Origin: Daedaleopsis sinensis
Lineage: Eukaryota; Basidiomycota; Agaricomycetes; Polyporales; Polyporaceae
Length of the DNA stretch: 64,000 bases
Direction of reading: 5' to 3'
Assembly: GCA_033807695.1 (NCBI GenBank)
Contig: CM066304.1
Coordinates: forward strand, 744,001-808,000
Under the pieces are notes generated by a model. It made no database searches, had not been told where the DNA came from, and saw only the letters and a program-made list of their open reading frames with translations. Position 1 is the first letter of the stretch, and each line of letters opens with the position of its first letter. This document shows, piece after piece, positions 32,442 through 44,509 of this stretch. A program made the translations under genes and the position numbers.

Positions 32442-33584
32442 GGATGGAAGCCTTCGCCATCCTCCAGGACGTCACCATATTGTTTGGTAATCATTGCGAA
32501 CAGTCTCGAAAGGGAGTTCGTGAGTTTCACCCGTCCACGGCGGATATTATTCTTAGTGGTCTTGCCATCTTTCGGCTGAATTGAATGTTGCCGATGGTGG
32601 TGGTGGAGGTGTGTGTTTGGCGCCGTTCTAGATGTGGCTTTCATGTGACGTAACCCTTCTGGGCGTTTCACGCAGTCTGGTCAGCGCTCAGTGTGTGCGG
32701 TCCACTCAACGTTGTATCCTCCTGCTTTCAGCCTATGTTCGGAACGCGCTGTGGTAAGATGCGATTCCAGTCTGGCAACCTCAAGGGCACTCAATGTAGA
32801 TCTGGCGGCGTAATGGATCGGTCATTCATACCACAACTGTCAACCACCCCGGTTGGAGGCACTGCCGTCCGCATATAGAGGGCCGCGGCTGTCCATGGGC
32901 CTATCGCCGCCACAGGTGAGTTACTAGTCTCAAATACTGGACGATCATTCCCGCCCGCGATCTGGAGCGATCATGTCGCCCCAATCGTAAGACATCCGGA
33001 ACCCAGTAAGCTGGCCGTCAGAAAACAAATTACCGTCAGCGGCCCTATCGTTCCGCAAATGAATGACACCGTCATTGTTTCGGCAGTGCACATGTGGGGC
33101 TTGCCCGCGGCCACCCGGTCATTGTCCCTGCGCTAGGGGCATTCACCGACGTGTTCGCGGCCGGAATATGTTGTGCGGAGCGGCTGTCTTGGGTAGACAT
33201 ACTTTCGCACTCGCCCGAAAATTTCTGTTCGAGCTCTAGGTCTCGTCCCTCGTCCCCTTGCGCACATGGGGGGGGTTCGTTCAGAGTCTGCTATGACTGC
33301 GCAGACCACATGCACTCCGACGGAATACCTATCATCAGTCGGTGGTTTATGGAGGGGCCTCCGTACGCACCCCTCGTGAATCAACTGCGAGGCAATGGCC
33401 GCCTTATTGATCTGTTGTACCTACTGAATTCGTTAGCAAACACCCACAAGCTTGGTTTGAGTTGATAACCTGACCTCTGCGTATCGCCGAATTATGTTCG
33501 GGTTGTGCCGATGGCCAATTACGTTGGTGGGCCATTCACCTCCGCATCCTGCATCCTCACACTCTCGGGAGACGGCGACCGCCA
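32442..33584. other. Spacer between divergent gene A and the CxC5/CxC6 gene
   Basis: The two genes point away from each other, so this 1.1 kb should hold both promoters. A minus-strand frame at 32,306-32,671 (with a His run) overlaps the 5' side of gene A and could be an alternative first exon, but no single start is clear. A plus-strand frame at 33,094-33,465 has no motif. Confidence 0.4.
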
Positions 33585-35896
33585 ATGCTACCTTTCCGTG
33601 ACATTTCCTCGCGATTGGCCGCGTGGCCCATCCTGTACGATGGCCTTCAATTCTCGCAAATCATGAAGTTCTTCGCGGTCGTGGATCGACTGTCCCCCAT
33701 GATCACGCTCACGGCTCCTCGCACAAATCGCCTCCTGCCTCCGGTTCTCAGCGCAGTCGTCCGCAGGGCCTTGTCTGAGGCCATCGAGGTCCCCGTCACG
33801 GATGTAGATCTGCTCTGGTCCGCCCTAGGAGATGTCGCTCTGGCCGCTGACTCTTCAGATCTGGTCCTGCCTTTGTCGGCTGTAGATAATGTACTCAGTG
33901 CGATCGCTCGTCAGAGCGATGTTGGTACGTTCCCCCATGCCTATTGGGGCTGCACGAACTGTATGCTTATTGTGTTCGACAGGTGCTGAGGTCATAGTAC
34001 CCCCGGTAACAACGTGCCGTAATATAGCATGCAAGGATCATGGTAAACCACTGGGAAATCGAAAATCATACCCCGTGCACCTGTTCACGATGCGTCGCGG
34101 GGTCCTGCCAGGTCGTGTTTACACTTTGTATTGTCGAGGTAACGATGTCATCAATATCGACGCACCATAACGACGCCGAAAATGAGCTCACACCTTCTCC
34201 GCAGAATGTCACACCACCTATCGGCCCAACTACTACGTGGTCAAAGCCGAGGGCCCGCACGCCATGCGTCAGTATTACGACGGGGTGCCCAAGACTTTGG
34301 AGGTGTCAGAACATGCATACTTCGACGTCGAAATCATGTCGCTGGTGCGCGCACAAATGGCAATTTCACAGTGCGATATATCTGATATTCTCAGTTCCCA
34401 TTGGAAATCGCTCTGACTGGCTTTCTCAGCTCGTCGGGGGACACCGTTGCCCGCGTGTACAATACGGGGTTAGCACCCGGTTCACAGATTCACCCCATGA
34501 CTACGGAGGATGTTTGGAATGCTTTCTACCTGCACTCGCTGCTGCTCGATGCCAACAGACGCGGCGAGGCCATGGTTCTCCCCCATGCGGGCGAACATTC
34601 TGAAAGGTTTACGACTGCGCTGTGGACTCGCAATATACGCATGGTCGGCACTGGTCAACCGCAATGGGCACACGCGTGCGAAGACTGCCAGAAGATAATT
34701 CCCAGTGAGCGCCCAGGCGAGCCATCGCGTAAGTACCCCGTTTTGCCACAGTGCATTGTAGCTTTGGATGAACTCGATTGGGATTTATGACGTTATTACA
34801 ACGACGCAGGTCGGCTGTCAGCCTGCGTGATGGATGGCGTCACACTAGGCCATCCTCGATGCGCCATGGACCACTGCTTAGGACGTTTGGACTCCCCGCG
34901 GGATCGCTTTTGCGCCACCCACCGCGAACAAGAGAAGCATTGTGCGGTGGTGGGTTGCGAACGCCAATGTATCCCGCCCGGTCGGACATGCGACATCCCT
35001 GCACATCGCGATCTCGAGGTATCGAGGCGCATTCGCGGACAGGCAATGAAAAGGCTGAAGAAGCGCGAACGAGGGCATCAAATATCTTCCGCCGTTCGAG
35101 GGCGCGCGGAAGCGAGCGCATTGGCGGAGGATATTCTTGACGATCCGGATATAGCGTCCGAGCTCGGCGATGATGCGGGCTCCTTGGATGTTCACCCTCC
35201 CACACCCACTACCCACGACTCATCGACGCCCACTCCGGCGAAATTGAAAGCCCGTCTGACCCGACGGTGGACCCACAACGAACAACTTGTGGTCCGCTGT
35301 TGTGGCACGGTAATCTCCCGCGCGACATTTTACGAGGCAGAATCACCTTCGAACTGTATGGTGAGCCTTTGCCCCGCCCCCCAGAAATATCACCGTGGTT
35401 GATCTGCGTAGCGTTCGCACCTTGAGCTCATTCTGGGTTGGTCTCACAGGCTTTCCTCCGCCGGGTGTTCCCGTTGCTATTCCCTCGAGCGCAGCCCTCG
35501 TTCGTGTGGTTCGACAGCAGCTGCTTGCTTCTAAAGCACATATGGGCCATCGACGATCGTTCTTTGCCCTTCACCGGCTTCCCTGTGGATGTTTTCCACG
35601 CCACCGTGAAACACAAAGATAGCGACGCATTTTGTGCCGTCAACTGCAATCCCGTGACTTTCCCCGAGCTGATGGATGGTGAGAAGTGGGTTTTCAATTC
35701 GTCGGCATGCGAGCAGGTTAATGGGTGGTTTGGTCAGTTCCAGTCCATCGCCCGGGAGATGACCGAGGTGCATTACAATTTCTTCTTGGATGAGATGATT
35801 ATGGTGTACAACGAGTGGAAAGTTGGGGTTCTCGCTCATCGCAACAAGAAGCCGCACCTCATTCCTCTGGAGGAGCTTCGTCTCCCTCATAGGTGA
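33585..35896 (+). CDS. CxC5/CxC6 cysteine-cluster protein, probable transposase of the element
   Basis: Family known from its association with Kyakuja-Dileera-Zisupton (KDZ) transposons. Six exons: 33585-33924, 33983-34138, 34205-34344, 34395-34728, 34810-35360, 35450-35896; about 655 aa (629 if Met at 33,663 is used). CxC5: VPPVTTCRNIACKDHG and LYCRECHTTYRPNYYV. CxC6: CVMDGVTLGHPRCAMDHC, FCATHREQEKHCAVVGC and TCDIPAHRDLE. The C-terminus has FVWFDSSC (Asp about 529), FPVDVFHATVKHK (Asp about 554), FCAVNCNP and FNSSACEQVNGWFGQF (Glu about 596), which I read as a D-D-E RNase H-like core; that part is inference. All splice junctions keep frame, so the gene seems functional. It is the only gene in the element with a visible transposase-like core. 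Confidence 0.88.
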
Positions 35897-36055
35897 CCAT
35901 GTTATATATACATTTCTATTCTGGTTTGAGTTCCATTTCAGCTTCGTTTGTATCACGTGGGCAGTTATTTCATGGCGGGCCAAGATGGTATCACGCAAAT
36001 CATGAATATGACTCAGACGAGCGGTCAAATTATCGTACGTGATATCTGTCTACAA

Positions 36056-37177
36056 CTACATATCTTCCCCCTTTCGTGCAACGAGATGTAAGGCCTGCAT
36101 GTCGAACCGGATATCCCCTACGTAATCGCGCTTGATATGTAACTTGGCCATGGCAATATCCCCACATCGAATATGTGTAAAGTCCACTCGGCATGCGTGA
36201 CTAGCTTCCACCGGTTGAATTCGCTCCGTCGAGTTGTAGCATGCCAAGGCCTGGGTTTGGGGTAAGCGAATGAAGGAGCCTAGCCCGGAAAGATCGTGAT
36301 AGCGTGCTGATAATGGAACTCACACCGTCGTGCGAGTTGAAAGCACATCGCATTTCCAGCCCAGCAGGTATCGCCTCTGCGTCATCGTTCAGTGACAGCA
36401 TTAATTATAGAGTAATTGGAGCGGGGTGCGTACGACGAGGTGCCAGTCGACTGATCATGTCTTGCACTGTTCGCACATCGGCATCTTGCACCGGGTCGGC
36501 AGCGACGTAGTATTCGGGGAAATGATCAAGGGCCGCAATGTGCTGTTTCTGACTGACCACAAACACGGCCGCGACTGTGATGACCTGCTCGTTGAACACC
36601 AGTAGATCTGACTTCCACATGGCCCTTCTCCATGGGACTCGGCTCAGTGCGAACGTCGCATTGCCAGGGGAGGTGATTTTGAGAAATCGTTGGATTCGAC
36701 TGGCAGTGGATTTCATGAACTACGTCAGCCAGTTGGCCACATTCAGGCGGCCGTGCAACACACAGAGCGTACCTCTTCGTTCGCGCGGAGAATGTATCCC
36801 CAAGGAGTCGTTCGACATCTGGAACATCTGGCAGAGGGTAGGGCCTCGCTTGAACGATATGTCCTCGTCCATTTCGACCTTCTCGCCGGGCGTTTTCTAC
36901 AGCTTCAGCGAACATTGAGTCTGCAAACTAAGTGTCAGCATGCCAGATAATCGCAGGGGCCCAGGATCAATTAGCCGTATAGGTTATTACCCAAAGAGCG
37001 TGGCTGCGATTCGTTCGCGTTCAAGTTAGACACGCCAACGAGTCTATTAGACGCCGTACTCTTGTCATTGGCGTCTGCTTCATCTCGGTCGTCGTTCAGG
37101 TGTCCACTTTCGCGGAGGTCTTTGTTGGATGGTAGAATACCCCCACCTGAAAGCGTATTGTCGTCCTGGGTCGACAT
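36056..37177 (-). CDS. Transposon gene B: unknown protein, paralogue of gene A
   Basis: Five exons: 37177-36991, 36920-36773, 36699-36434, 36376-36324, 36250-36056; 282 aa, continuous frame. The N-terminus is polar (MSTQDDNTLSGGGILPSNKD). The folded part reads VERLLGDTFSARTK, FALSRVPWRRAMWKSDLLVF, EQVITVAAVFVV, YYVAADPVQDADVRTVQDM, and ends IRFDMQALHLVARKGEDM. Exon 3 (266 nt vs 269) and exon 4 (53 nt in both), the last three intron phases, and motifs such as LSxxP, (D/A)DxxxVxxxAxxD-like helices and (M/F)xxxAxHLxA match gene A, so they arose by duplication. It converges on the CxC5/CxC6 gene, with only 160 bp between the stops. Confidence 0.75.
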
Positions 37178-37401
37178 GATGGCTGTGATTAGGCCGCAGA
37201 GCTGGGTCGCTGCTCAGAGGAGTTCAGCCCGGGGGTGATAAATGTGGAGGAGTCGGCACCATGGGCCTGCTGAGATCATATGTAGCCAGGTACCGGGTGA
37301 GACAAGTGATTTAGCATGTCATCGGAAACCGCGGCACAGGCAAAAGGTTATTCATATAGATTCGGTTCGGACTACAACTTGTGTATGCATGTGCAATATA
37401 T

Positions 37402-40400
37402 CTACTTCGGGACCTGTATCTTGAAGTCCTTTATCATCACAGGCACCCACTGCCTCCCCATCGGTCCGGTTTGCGACGAACTCCTCTCTTGCAACCCACC
37501 CGGGCGCGCGCCATAGTCTATAGCGATCTCAGCGGTTCCAGCCCCCGAGGGATTCGAGGTCGATGCCTGCGGCACGGAACCGGAGATGACGTCTGCTTCG
37601 ATGTTGTGACGCCTGCGCTTCCGTGAACGTGCAATAAAGTTGCGGGCGCGAGCCAACGTCGAAGAGTCACTTGAATCCCCTGGTTTAGAGTGCGAGAAGA
37701 CGAGTAGTAGGGCGATGGATTTCGTCAATATGACCTCTCACATACAATGAATTATTCGTGCGCACCGTTATTGTGGGGGGCGGCGTGACCTATATTCCCG
37801 TCTGCCGCGACGCCAGCTTGTTCCGAGGTGACATGCTCTCGGATGTGATCGTCGACAGACGAAGCTTCTACTTCCGGGTCATGCGCAGCATTCACCTCGT
37901 GCCTGGTAGACTTGGGATGCGGCAGAGAGTCCCCTAGCGGATGCTCGTCCTGAGACTCGTGCTCGTCCGCTTCATCATCACCATCGGCGTCCGCTTCGGC
38001 GACCTCTACCTCTTCCCCGTCCTGGTCCTCGTCGGCGTCCTTGTCCTCGTCGGCGTCCTTGTCGGCGTCCTCGTCCTCGTCGGCGTCGGCGTCGGCGTCC
38101 GCGTCGGCGTCGGCGTCGGCGTCCGCGTCCTCGTCCGCGTCCGCGTCCGCTTCGGCGTCGGGTTCGGCATCCTCCTCGTCCGCGTCGGCGTCCTCCTCCG
38201 CGTCCGCGTCCTCCTCTTCGTCCTCGTCGTCGTCCCCGTCCTCCTCTTCGTCCTCGTCGTCGTCCCCGTCCTCCTCTTCGTCCTCGTCGTCGTCCCCGTC
38301 CTCCTCTTCGTCCTCGTCGTCGTCCCCGTCCTCGTCGTTGTCCGCGTACTCCTCCTCATCAACGTTGACAAGTCCACCTTCATAGGCCTCGCCGTCCGAA
38401 TGACGATCGTGATCGCTGGCAGCCTGGCCATGAATGGCGTCATCTCCTAACACGCTTTCGGCCTGTTCTTCGCCGTCGCCGGTGTGTCCCGCTGGTTTCG
38501 CCACCGGGCGCTGGATGGTGATGGAAGTCCCGACGCTAGCCAGCGAGTTCAGGCGCGTCGTCTGGATTGCTGCGCGGGACTGCGTTGAAAGTGAGCCAAA
38601 GAGCAAGTCAGTAAACGTCAATCAGGTATATAACAGACCGGTGCGTACCTGTGGAATAGAGCGGGCCTCTGCATTGCCCCTCCTCGCCACGGGCCGTGGT
38701 TGGGGTTTACCCTTCGCGCCCTGGCTCCCCGAATGAGCGAGTGCACGTCGGATTACTGCGACGTTGGGAGCGCGAGAAGGAATGTGTGCAGGCGGCGCGC
38801 GACTCGCCAGGCGCTGCGGATCGCCAGGTCTGTGGGTGCTTTCACCGTCGGAATGGTCTTCCCCACCTGATTCGTCCATTGCTATATGTTCTGCTGAGGG
38901 CGATCGAGTCTGTGCAGCTTGTGAGGCGGCCCGGGGTGTTTTGTTTTTCGGCTTTCGGCTTGTCGCGCGCCCGAGTATGTCGGTGATCTTCTCCCGAAAC
39001 TTGTTGACACCAAGAATCTCGTTCTTCTCGCAGAGCTTTTCGATAAGTTCTGACACACGGGGATCTGCAGACTTCATGGCGTTGTAACAATACATCGCAT
39101 CGGACATCCAATCTCGTCTCCGCCCAAGGAAGGTGCCCACAATGCCGGCGTGGAGGACGCGGCCTCGCGCGGCCGGAGCCGCTTCAGCGCCGGCGCGACC
39201 GAGACTCATGAGCTCTCCTGCGAGCTTGATCCAACGCACCAGACGTTCTGCGGGTTGGGCGGACCATTTACCACCTCCCGTCATCTCTTCTAATTCGGGC
39301 CTTTGGGAGAAGGCCCCGTTTTGCGTATCGCGCAGCCACTGCAGCAAGGCCGCGTCTTTAGCCGCCCGCGAGAATTTGAGACGTGGCTGTCTCGGAGGAC
39401 GGGGACCGCGACGACGCGCACGACGGGGGCGCTCGTCTCCGGAATCGCTCTCATCCCTGGACGAGTCGTCCTCGTCGTCTTCGGAGTGACGTGAATGTTT
39501 GGCCGCAGTCGGAACGGGTATCTGTAACGCTGCTTTAACCACCTCTGCAATCCACCATGATGAAAATGGCGCGCTCACCCTTTCCAAAATGTATGACACG
39601 GACAAGTGGGTGTCACCTAACAAAGCCGATGACCTTGCGGGGTCGAGCAAATCGACGACGATATCTTCATCTTCTCGAAAGTAATGCACCGACATGGATG
39701 CATCAACAGACGCAATGCGGCGGGTATAACGGGTCCCGTTGGCGGCCAAAGGAATGCCGAGATAAACCATACCTGCCAGAGGAGATAAGTACTACACCCA
39801 TGCCTGTATCGCTCATTCATATGCCCAACAGAGAAACTCACCGTCCATTCCGGCGACCTCGGCTATCAAACGCTTCACGAAATAGTGCGCGCGGACGACG
39901 AACCGCTGGGACCGAACATCGTACTCAATGGGAACATCGTGCAACATGTCAAGCATCGCGAGACCACCAGGGGCATGAGCGACATTGCGCACGTCTGCCC
40001 CCAGAGCCGCCACAGGCGCGATCCCATGCAGAACTTCTATCCCCGCCCAAAGACCGGCAAAACCTTGCGGCGGCACGAGATACATGTCATCGCGATCCTG
40101 TCGAGTTACTTCGATCAGGCTTACTCGAAGTCACGGGAAGTAGGTATGTACTCACTTCGACTGCTTCAGCCGCATCTAGTAGCGTTTTGTACCGCGTCAG
40201 GCCGCTGCCTGGGTGGACTGAGAGATCATGAGGCGGGGAGTACTCGTCCTCTTCCCCACGTGGCCAAGGCGACGTGGGCCGGGATTGCCATTCGTAGTCC
40301 GAGTCGATCTGCGATGGCTTCAGCTCAGACATCTCAACATCATGCCGAGGATGGTGGACATACAAATCCAGAACTCTCCAACACGCCGCGGATGAATTCG

Positions 40401-41841
40401 GAGTGTGTCGCAGGGGGCGCAAACTCCATTTCCTCGGACGGGAGCGCCTCGTCAACCGCCTCCCCGTTTTCACGTCGTTCCGCGATACGCGCGGAGCGCC
40501 GTGGCAAACCAGTGAAAAGCGGGGAGATATCTTCAGCTAGCGAGAGTTCTTCTTCATACTCGTCGACATCGATAACATGTTGGGGTAGACCGTTGTCCAC
40601 CACCGCCTGATCAAACTCCATGTTGGTTCAACACCGATGAGAAACATAGCTAGACTTACGGGTGGTTCATGTAGACCTCCTAAGAACTCGTCCGTTCGCG
40701 GGCCCGCTGAGACGAGGTCACTTTCCCCCTCTGTCGCGAGCCCACCCTGCGGACTGCGCAACGCCTGCGGGACCGTAGCACGAACCGGCCCGCTCACGCC
40801 AGCCCCAAGGCCGTACGATCGCGTCCCTCCGACAGTAGATGGGCCCGAGACGGAGGTCGGAGGGAGGTCGGGCTGGGCCGTGGGGGTGAGGAGAGGCCCG
40901 GGCAGCAACGCTGGAGATCGGACACCCTTGCGAGACGGATGCACGGCAGCGAATACGGCCTCCAAGCGGATACGATCCGAAGTTTGCATGTGGGCGGCGG
41001 GGGCCGGATTGACCTCAATGGCTTCCAACCCGCGGTATGAGCCGGCTGCCGGAGATGGGGACGATGGGGGAGACTGAATTGTGTTACTGGCGATGATTGG
41101 GCTAACGCGTTTATCAGATGGAGAATGATGAGTGTCCACATCACCGACTTACAATGTGACGACGCGGGAGATACGTCGAGGAGGGATGGGGATAGGTAAT
41201 GGGGCGGGAGGAGGAGTCCCGGGCCGCGACTGGCTAACTTCTCGCCGACAGAGTGGGACGAGCCTGGTGACCTGAACTAGTGATTAGACAGAGAATCACG
41301 ACGGAATTTTAGGAATAGCCAGACACACCATGAATGGCGAGCGATTTCCATCAGCGTTGATGTCGCGACCAGACCAACTATGGGCACGTTGGGGGCGGAC
41401 GTGGGCCCCCGCAACGCGTGGCACGTCAAAGCCGTTGGCCGATTTTGCGCGGGGGCGTGCGCCTGCTGAATGTATTGTCTTCAACCCAGCAACGTGAGTG
41501 GGGCCACCATTGTGATAACCTAGGAATCGAGGGCGGTCCCAAGGATGCGATTGAAAGCAACCATACCCATGAATGCATCAGCCGAAATGCTCTGGAGGTC
41601 GCGCGACACACATACCATGACTGAACCCCAGCGCGGCGGACGGACTGGGAGTGTTTTTCCTGGTGCCAGGGTCCAAGGCGGCGGCTTCGGAGGTTACAGG
41701 GGAAGATAGAGGGGACATTGAGCTAACCACTGAAGCTCCTACAGTGTCTATCTTACTTCCTACCCCACCCACATGTTCGGGATCAGACGCGGGCGCGCCG
41801 CTTACGGAGGAAACCTGTGAAGAGGATGGATTGTCGGACAT
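37402..41841 (-). CDS. Transposon gene C: about 1,280-aa protein with acidic repeat tail
   Basis: About ten exons, best borders: 41841-41616, about 41519-41329, 41271-41153, 41086-40660, 40615 to about 40376, about 40330-40147, about 40103-39845, about 39772-38646, about 38588-37765, about 37687-37402. It starts MSDNPSSSQVSSVSG. There are Pro/Ser-rich parts, an acidic/basic patch (DVDEYEEELSLAED, RRSARIAERRE), and a possible folded region DDMYLVPPQGFAGLWAGIEV to MVYLGIPLAANGTRYTRRI and YFREDEDIVVDLLDPA. Next come a basic region (RPRRARRRGPRPPRQPRLKF), a run of Asp/Glu with four 10-residue units (DDDEDEEEDG) and DAD repeats, and a basic NLS-like ARSRKRRRHN near the end. No family is recognised. 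Some short introns (40-44 nt) are uncertain. A DNA- or chromatin-binding role in transposition is a guess. Confidence 0.6.
38000..38345. repeat. GTC/TCC-rich coding minisatellite (acidic repeats of gene C)
   Basis: Plus-strand DNA is a run of GTCCTC/GTCGTC triplets. At about 38,212-38,331 a 30-bp unit is repeated four times; on the minus strand it encodes Asp/Glu decapeptides. The left part encodes alternating Asp-Ala. The length is likely to vary between strains. Confidence 0.75.
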
Positions 41842-41904
41842 CGACGCCCGAACGAGCTGATGCGCGGTCCCGCGGTCAATGAGGGATGCGCAGACCGGCA
41901 CAGC

Positions 41905-43892
41905 AAGCGACGTACCCTTTTATCGCGGGGCACCCGAATCCAATGGTGGCACACCCAGCTAGCAACGTGCTGGTCCACTTTCCACTCCACCTGTGCAGCG
42001 CCGCGAGGCGGCATAGGTCTCGGGGGTTTTGAGAACTTGGACCAGCGAGAGACGCGCTCCCAGTTCACGCTCAGAGCCAGAGTGTAGCCGAGGAGGGATT
42101 CACGATCGAGGAAGTTGGCTCGACGACCCAACGAGCTTCGAGAATGGATGTCTTTGATAAGTATCTATGCGCACTAGTGAGGGCCGAAGAGTATGAATGT
42201 TTCGCAATGTGAAATACGGACCCGTAGATGCCTAAGTGCCAGATTTGACCTAACAGGGTGGTCAGTGAGAAGATCTGTGCATAGCTCGAGCTAGACTCAC
42301 AAGTCGCTTGCACGTAGGGGGCAGCGCGGGGTTGGCGGCACCAACGAGGACGCGGAGGGCGAGTCCATGGCTACGAGAGGTGTCAAGAGAGCAAGGAGAA
42401 GGGCGGACCAGAGTAATCGAGACACTGAGCGCTTTACCCAACCTTACATCAATCAGGGTAAGTCGCAATCCTCCCTACTTCCGTCGGCCGGACCTGACAT
42501 CACACCGCCAGGCACGACATCGATAACTGCGAGGTGACGTGCACTGACCTGCATTCAGATGATACCAGTCCTTTGAAGAGCATAGGACGAGTGGAGAGAG
42601 TGCGAGACGGAAACAATGTGCATGCATGAGCATGACCAGGGTGAAAGCCCAATCCATACGGACAGGGAATGTCGAATGAAATGTACATGTAATTCATCTT
42701 GGACGTTGACATGAGCGTCTGTCATTCTGAACCAGGAATGGGCGCCTGAATCGGTAAATGCCGACTGATAAGCATTGTCGAAAAATTTAAGTTAAGGTTG
42801 GATCTACGGAACACCATCAATACTACCGCCCCGCCACGACAAGTGCCCAGAACCAAGCTTGTTTCAAGCACGCACAGATCATCATGCTCCCGAATGTCTC
42901 ATGGGCGTACAAGATAACATCATGTTTTCCCCTGATGATAGACTTGGAGGCGCTCGATCGCGCAAGCCTTGTCAACTCATGACTCCTACGTCCAACCTGC
43001 CGGCAGCCGCACCCCTCTACTCCCGCGTGTGTGCCCGTACCATACGGGTACCCCGTATAGTAAATGAGGGCCTGATAATGCGGAAGACATCGAGCCATTC
43101 CTGTGGATAGGATACGGGCCACGGGAGCCCGAAAAGACACGAGCACCTGGAACTGCCGATCATCAACGACCATCACCCGGGTGAGGGGGTAGTAAGGACG
43201 CTGAATGATTTACCGTCTGTGTCTCAATGTGTACCCTGTGATAAATACCGTCATCTCAGATAATGTCGCCTATGACAAATGTGCATCGTGACTCCTGGGG
43301 AGGGCGGTGGAGCAATATCCACAGGCACATGTATCACAGTTATCAACTAGGTTGATATGGGGCTTACACTATCGGCAGATAACCACAGCCTGAGCGCTTG
43401 AGCGTCTAGCTACATAGAGTTAATCAGCAAGCAAGCACTGAAACGTCATCTGAGTAAGTATGGAACAAGGACTCGTTCACCCGGACGCTGTAATGCTGCT
43501 TACCTACACCACGGTGCACTGCCAGCCGGCTGCTCACGCATCCAGGAAGGGGTGAACATCAGGTAAGATCCGCCGCAAGATGGCATGTGGACAAATATAG
43601 AACGCGTGGACATGTCGCCAATACAGGACTAAACCTTGAGGCAGTTCAACGATAACTGGCTCGTGTGATTATGTAAGTATTTCTCACTCACCCCCATATA
43701 GGTTACAGTGCAAGTACGGGCGACTCGACGCTTCACGACGAACCTCGACGGCTCCGCGGACACCATATCTGCCGCCTCGCTGAGATACCAGCGATGACCG
43801 GGACCCAGGAACTATGTACGTTACCACGCGGATTGGTCGCCGTCTAACCGCTAACATGAGCGCAGCCAAAGTCGATCACGTCCGGGTTGACA
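41905..43892. other. Transposon stretch with a possible unresolved minus-strand gene
   Basis: At about 41,910-42,470 the minus strand shows protein-like pieces separated by plausible introns: LVGAANPALPPTCKRL, IWHLGIYGSVFHIAKHSYSSAL and FLDRESLLGYTLALSVNWERVSR. I could not make one continuous model. From 42,530 to 43,890 I see no supportable gene. Confidence 0.35.
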
Positions 43893-44195
43893 ATGGAGCC
43901 TGCACTGCCAGCGAGCGTGGATGTCCCTGTGCCCACACATGTGCGTACCCCTGATCATTTGTTTTACCTTCGCCAGCCTTTAACTGATGACACATTACTC
44001 ACCTTAGGCCCCATCCACGCGGCGCAAGTTGCGGAGATCCTCAAACTGAGGAGAGAACTGCGAGATCGCGAGGCGGACCTTTTGGCGTTGGAGGTGGAAC
44101 ATGCCGCCAGAGGGCACCTCGTGTACAAGTATAAGCACTGGTACATGGCAGCGCAGAGGCGGCTCGACGATCAGCTGGAGCCGGCTGTCCGCTGA
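43893..44195 (+). CDS. Transposon ORF E: 100-aa coiled-coil-like protein
   Basis: A single open frame from an ATG (MEPALPASVDVPVPTHV) to a stop at 44,195. The middle, VAEILKLRRELRDREADLLA, then LEVEHAARGH and YKHWYMAAQRRLDDQ, has the heptad-like pattern of a coiled coil. No family is recognised; it could be a small dimeric partner of another element protein. Confidence 0.5.
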   Translation: MEPALPASVDVPVPTHVRTPDHLFYLRQPLTDDTLLTLGPIHAAQVAEILKLRRELRDREADLLALEVEHAARGHLVYKYKHWYMAAQRRLDDQLEPAVR

Positions 44196-44509
44196 AATGC
44201 GTAGTAGACTGGGGCCTCGTGACATCGCTAATGCCATCTGCGTGAATCGCTACAGCCGCCAGTGGGCCATGACCCGTGCTCGAAATCGTACTGTACAAGA
44301 CCTCAAGGTTCAAGCTTCAAGCGTCAGGTCCAGTTTAGTCAATGTCAGGGATTTTTTGAAACATCGCGGAAACACGACCGCACATGTTACCCGATGTGCC
44401 GGCCTGTGATAGTCCGCCCGTACTCTTTGCTACCCCTGCCCAGCTACAATTTTATTTACCGTCACTCATTCTCACCGCATACGCTCGCATCTCCTACGAA
44501 CTCCACAAT

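Noticed and set aside
34371..34394. 24-nt intron in the CxC5/CxC6 gene
   Set aside because: Too short and out of frame; a 50-nt intron at 34,345-34,394 keeps frame into FPLEIALTGF.
38041..38385. Plus-strand Ser/Ala repeat protein
   Set aside because: It is the reverse reading of the acidic minisatellite of gene C, which has a spliced, continuous frame on the minus strand.
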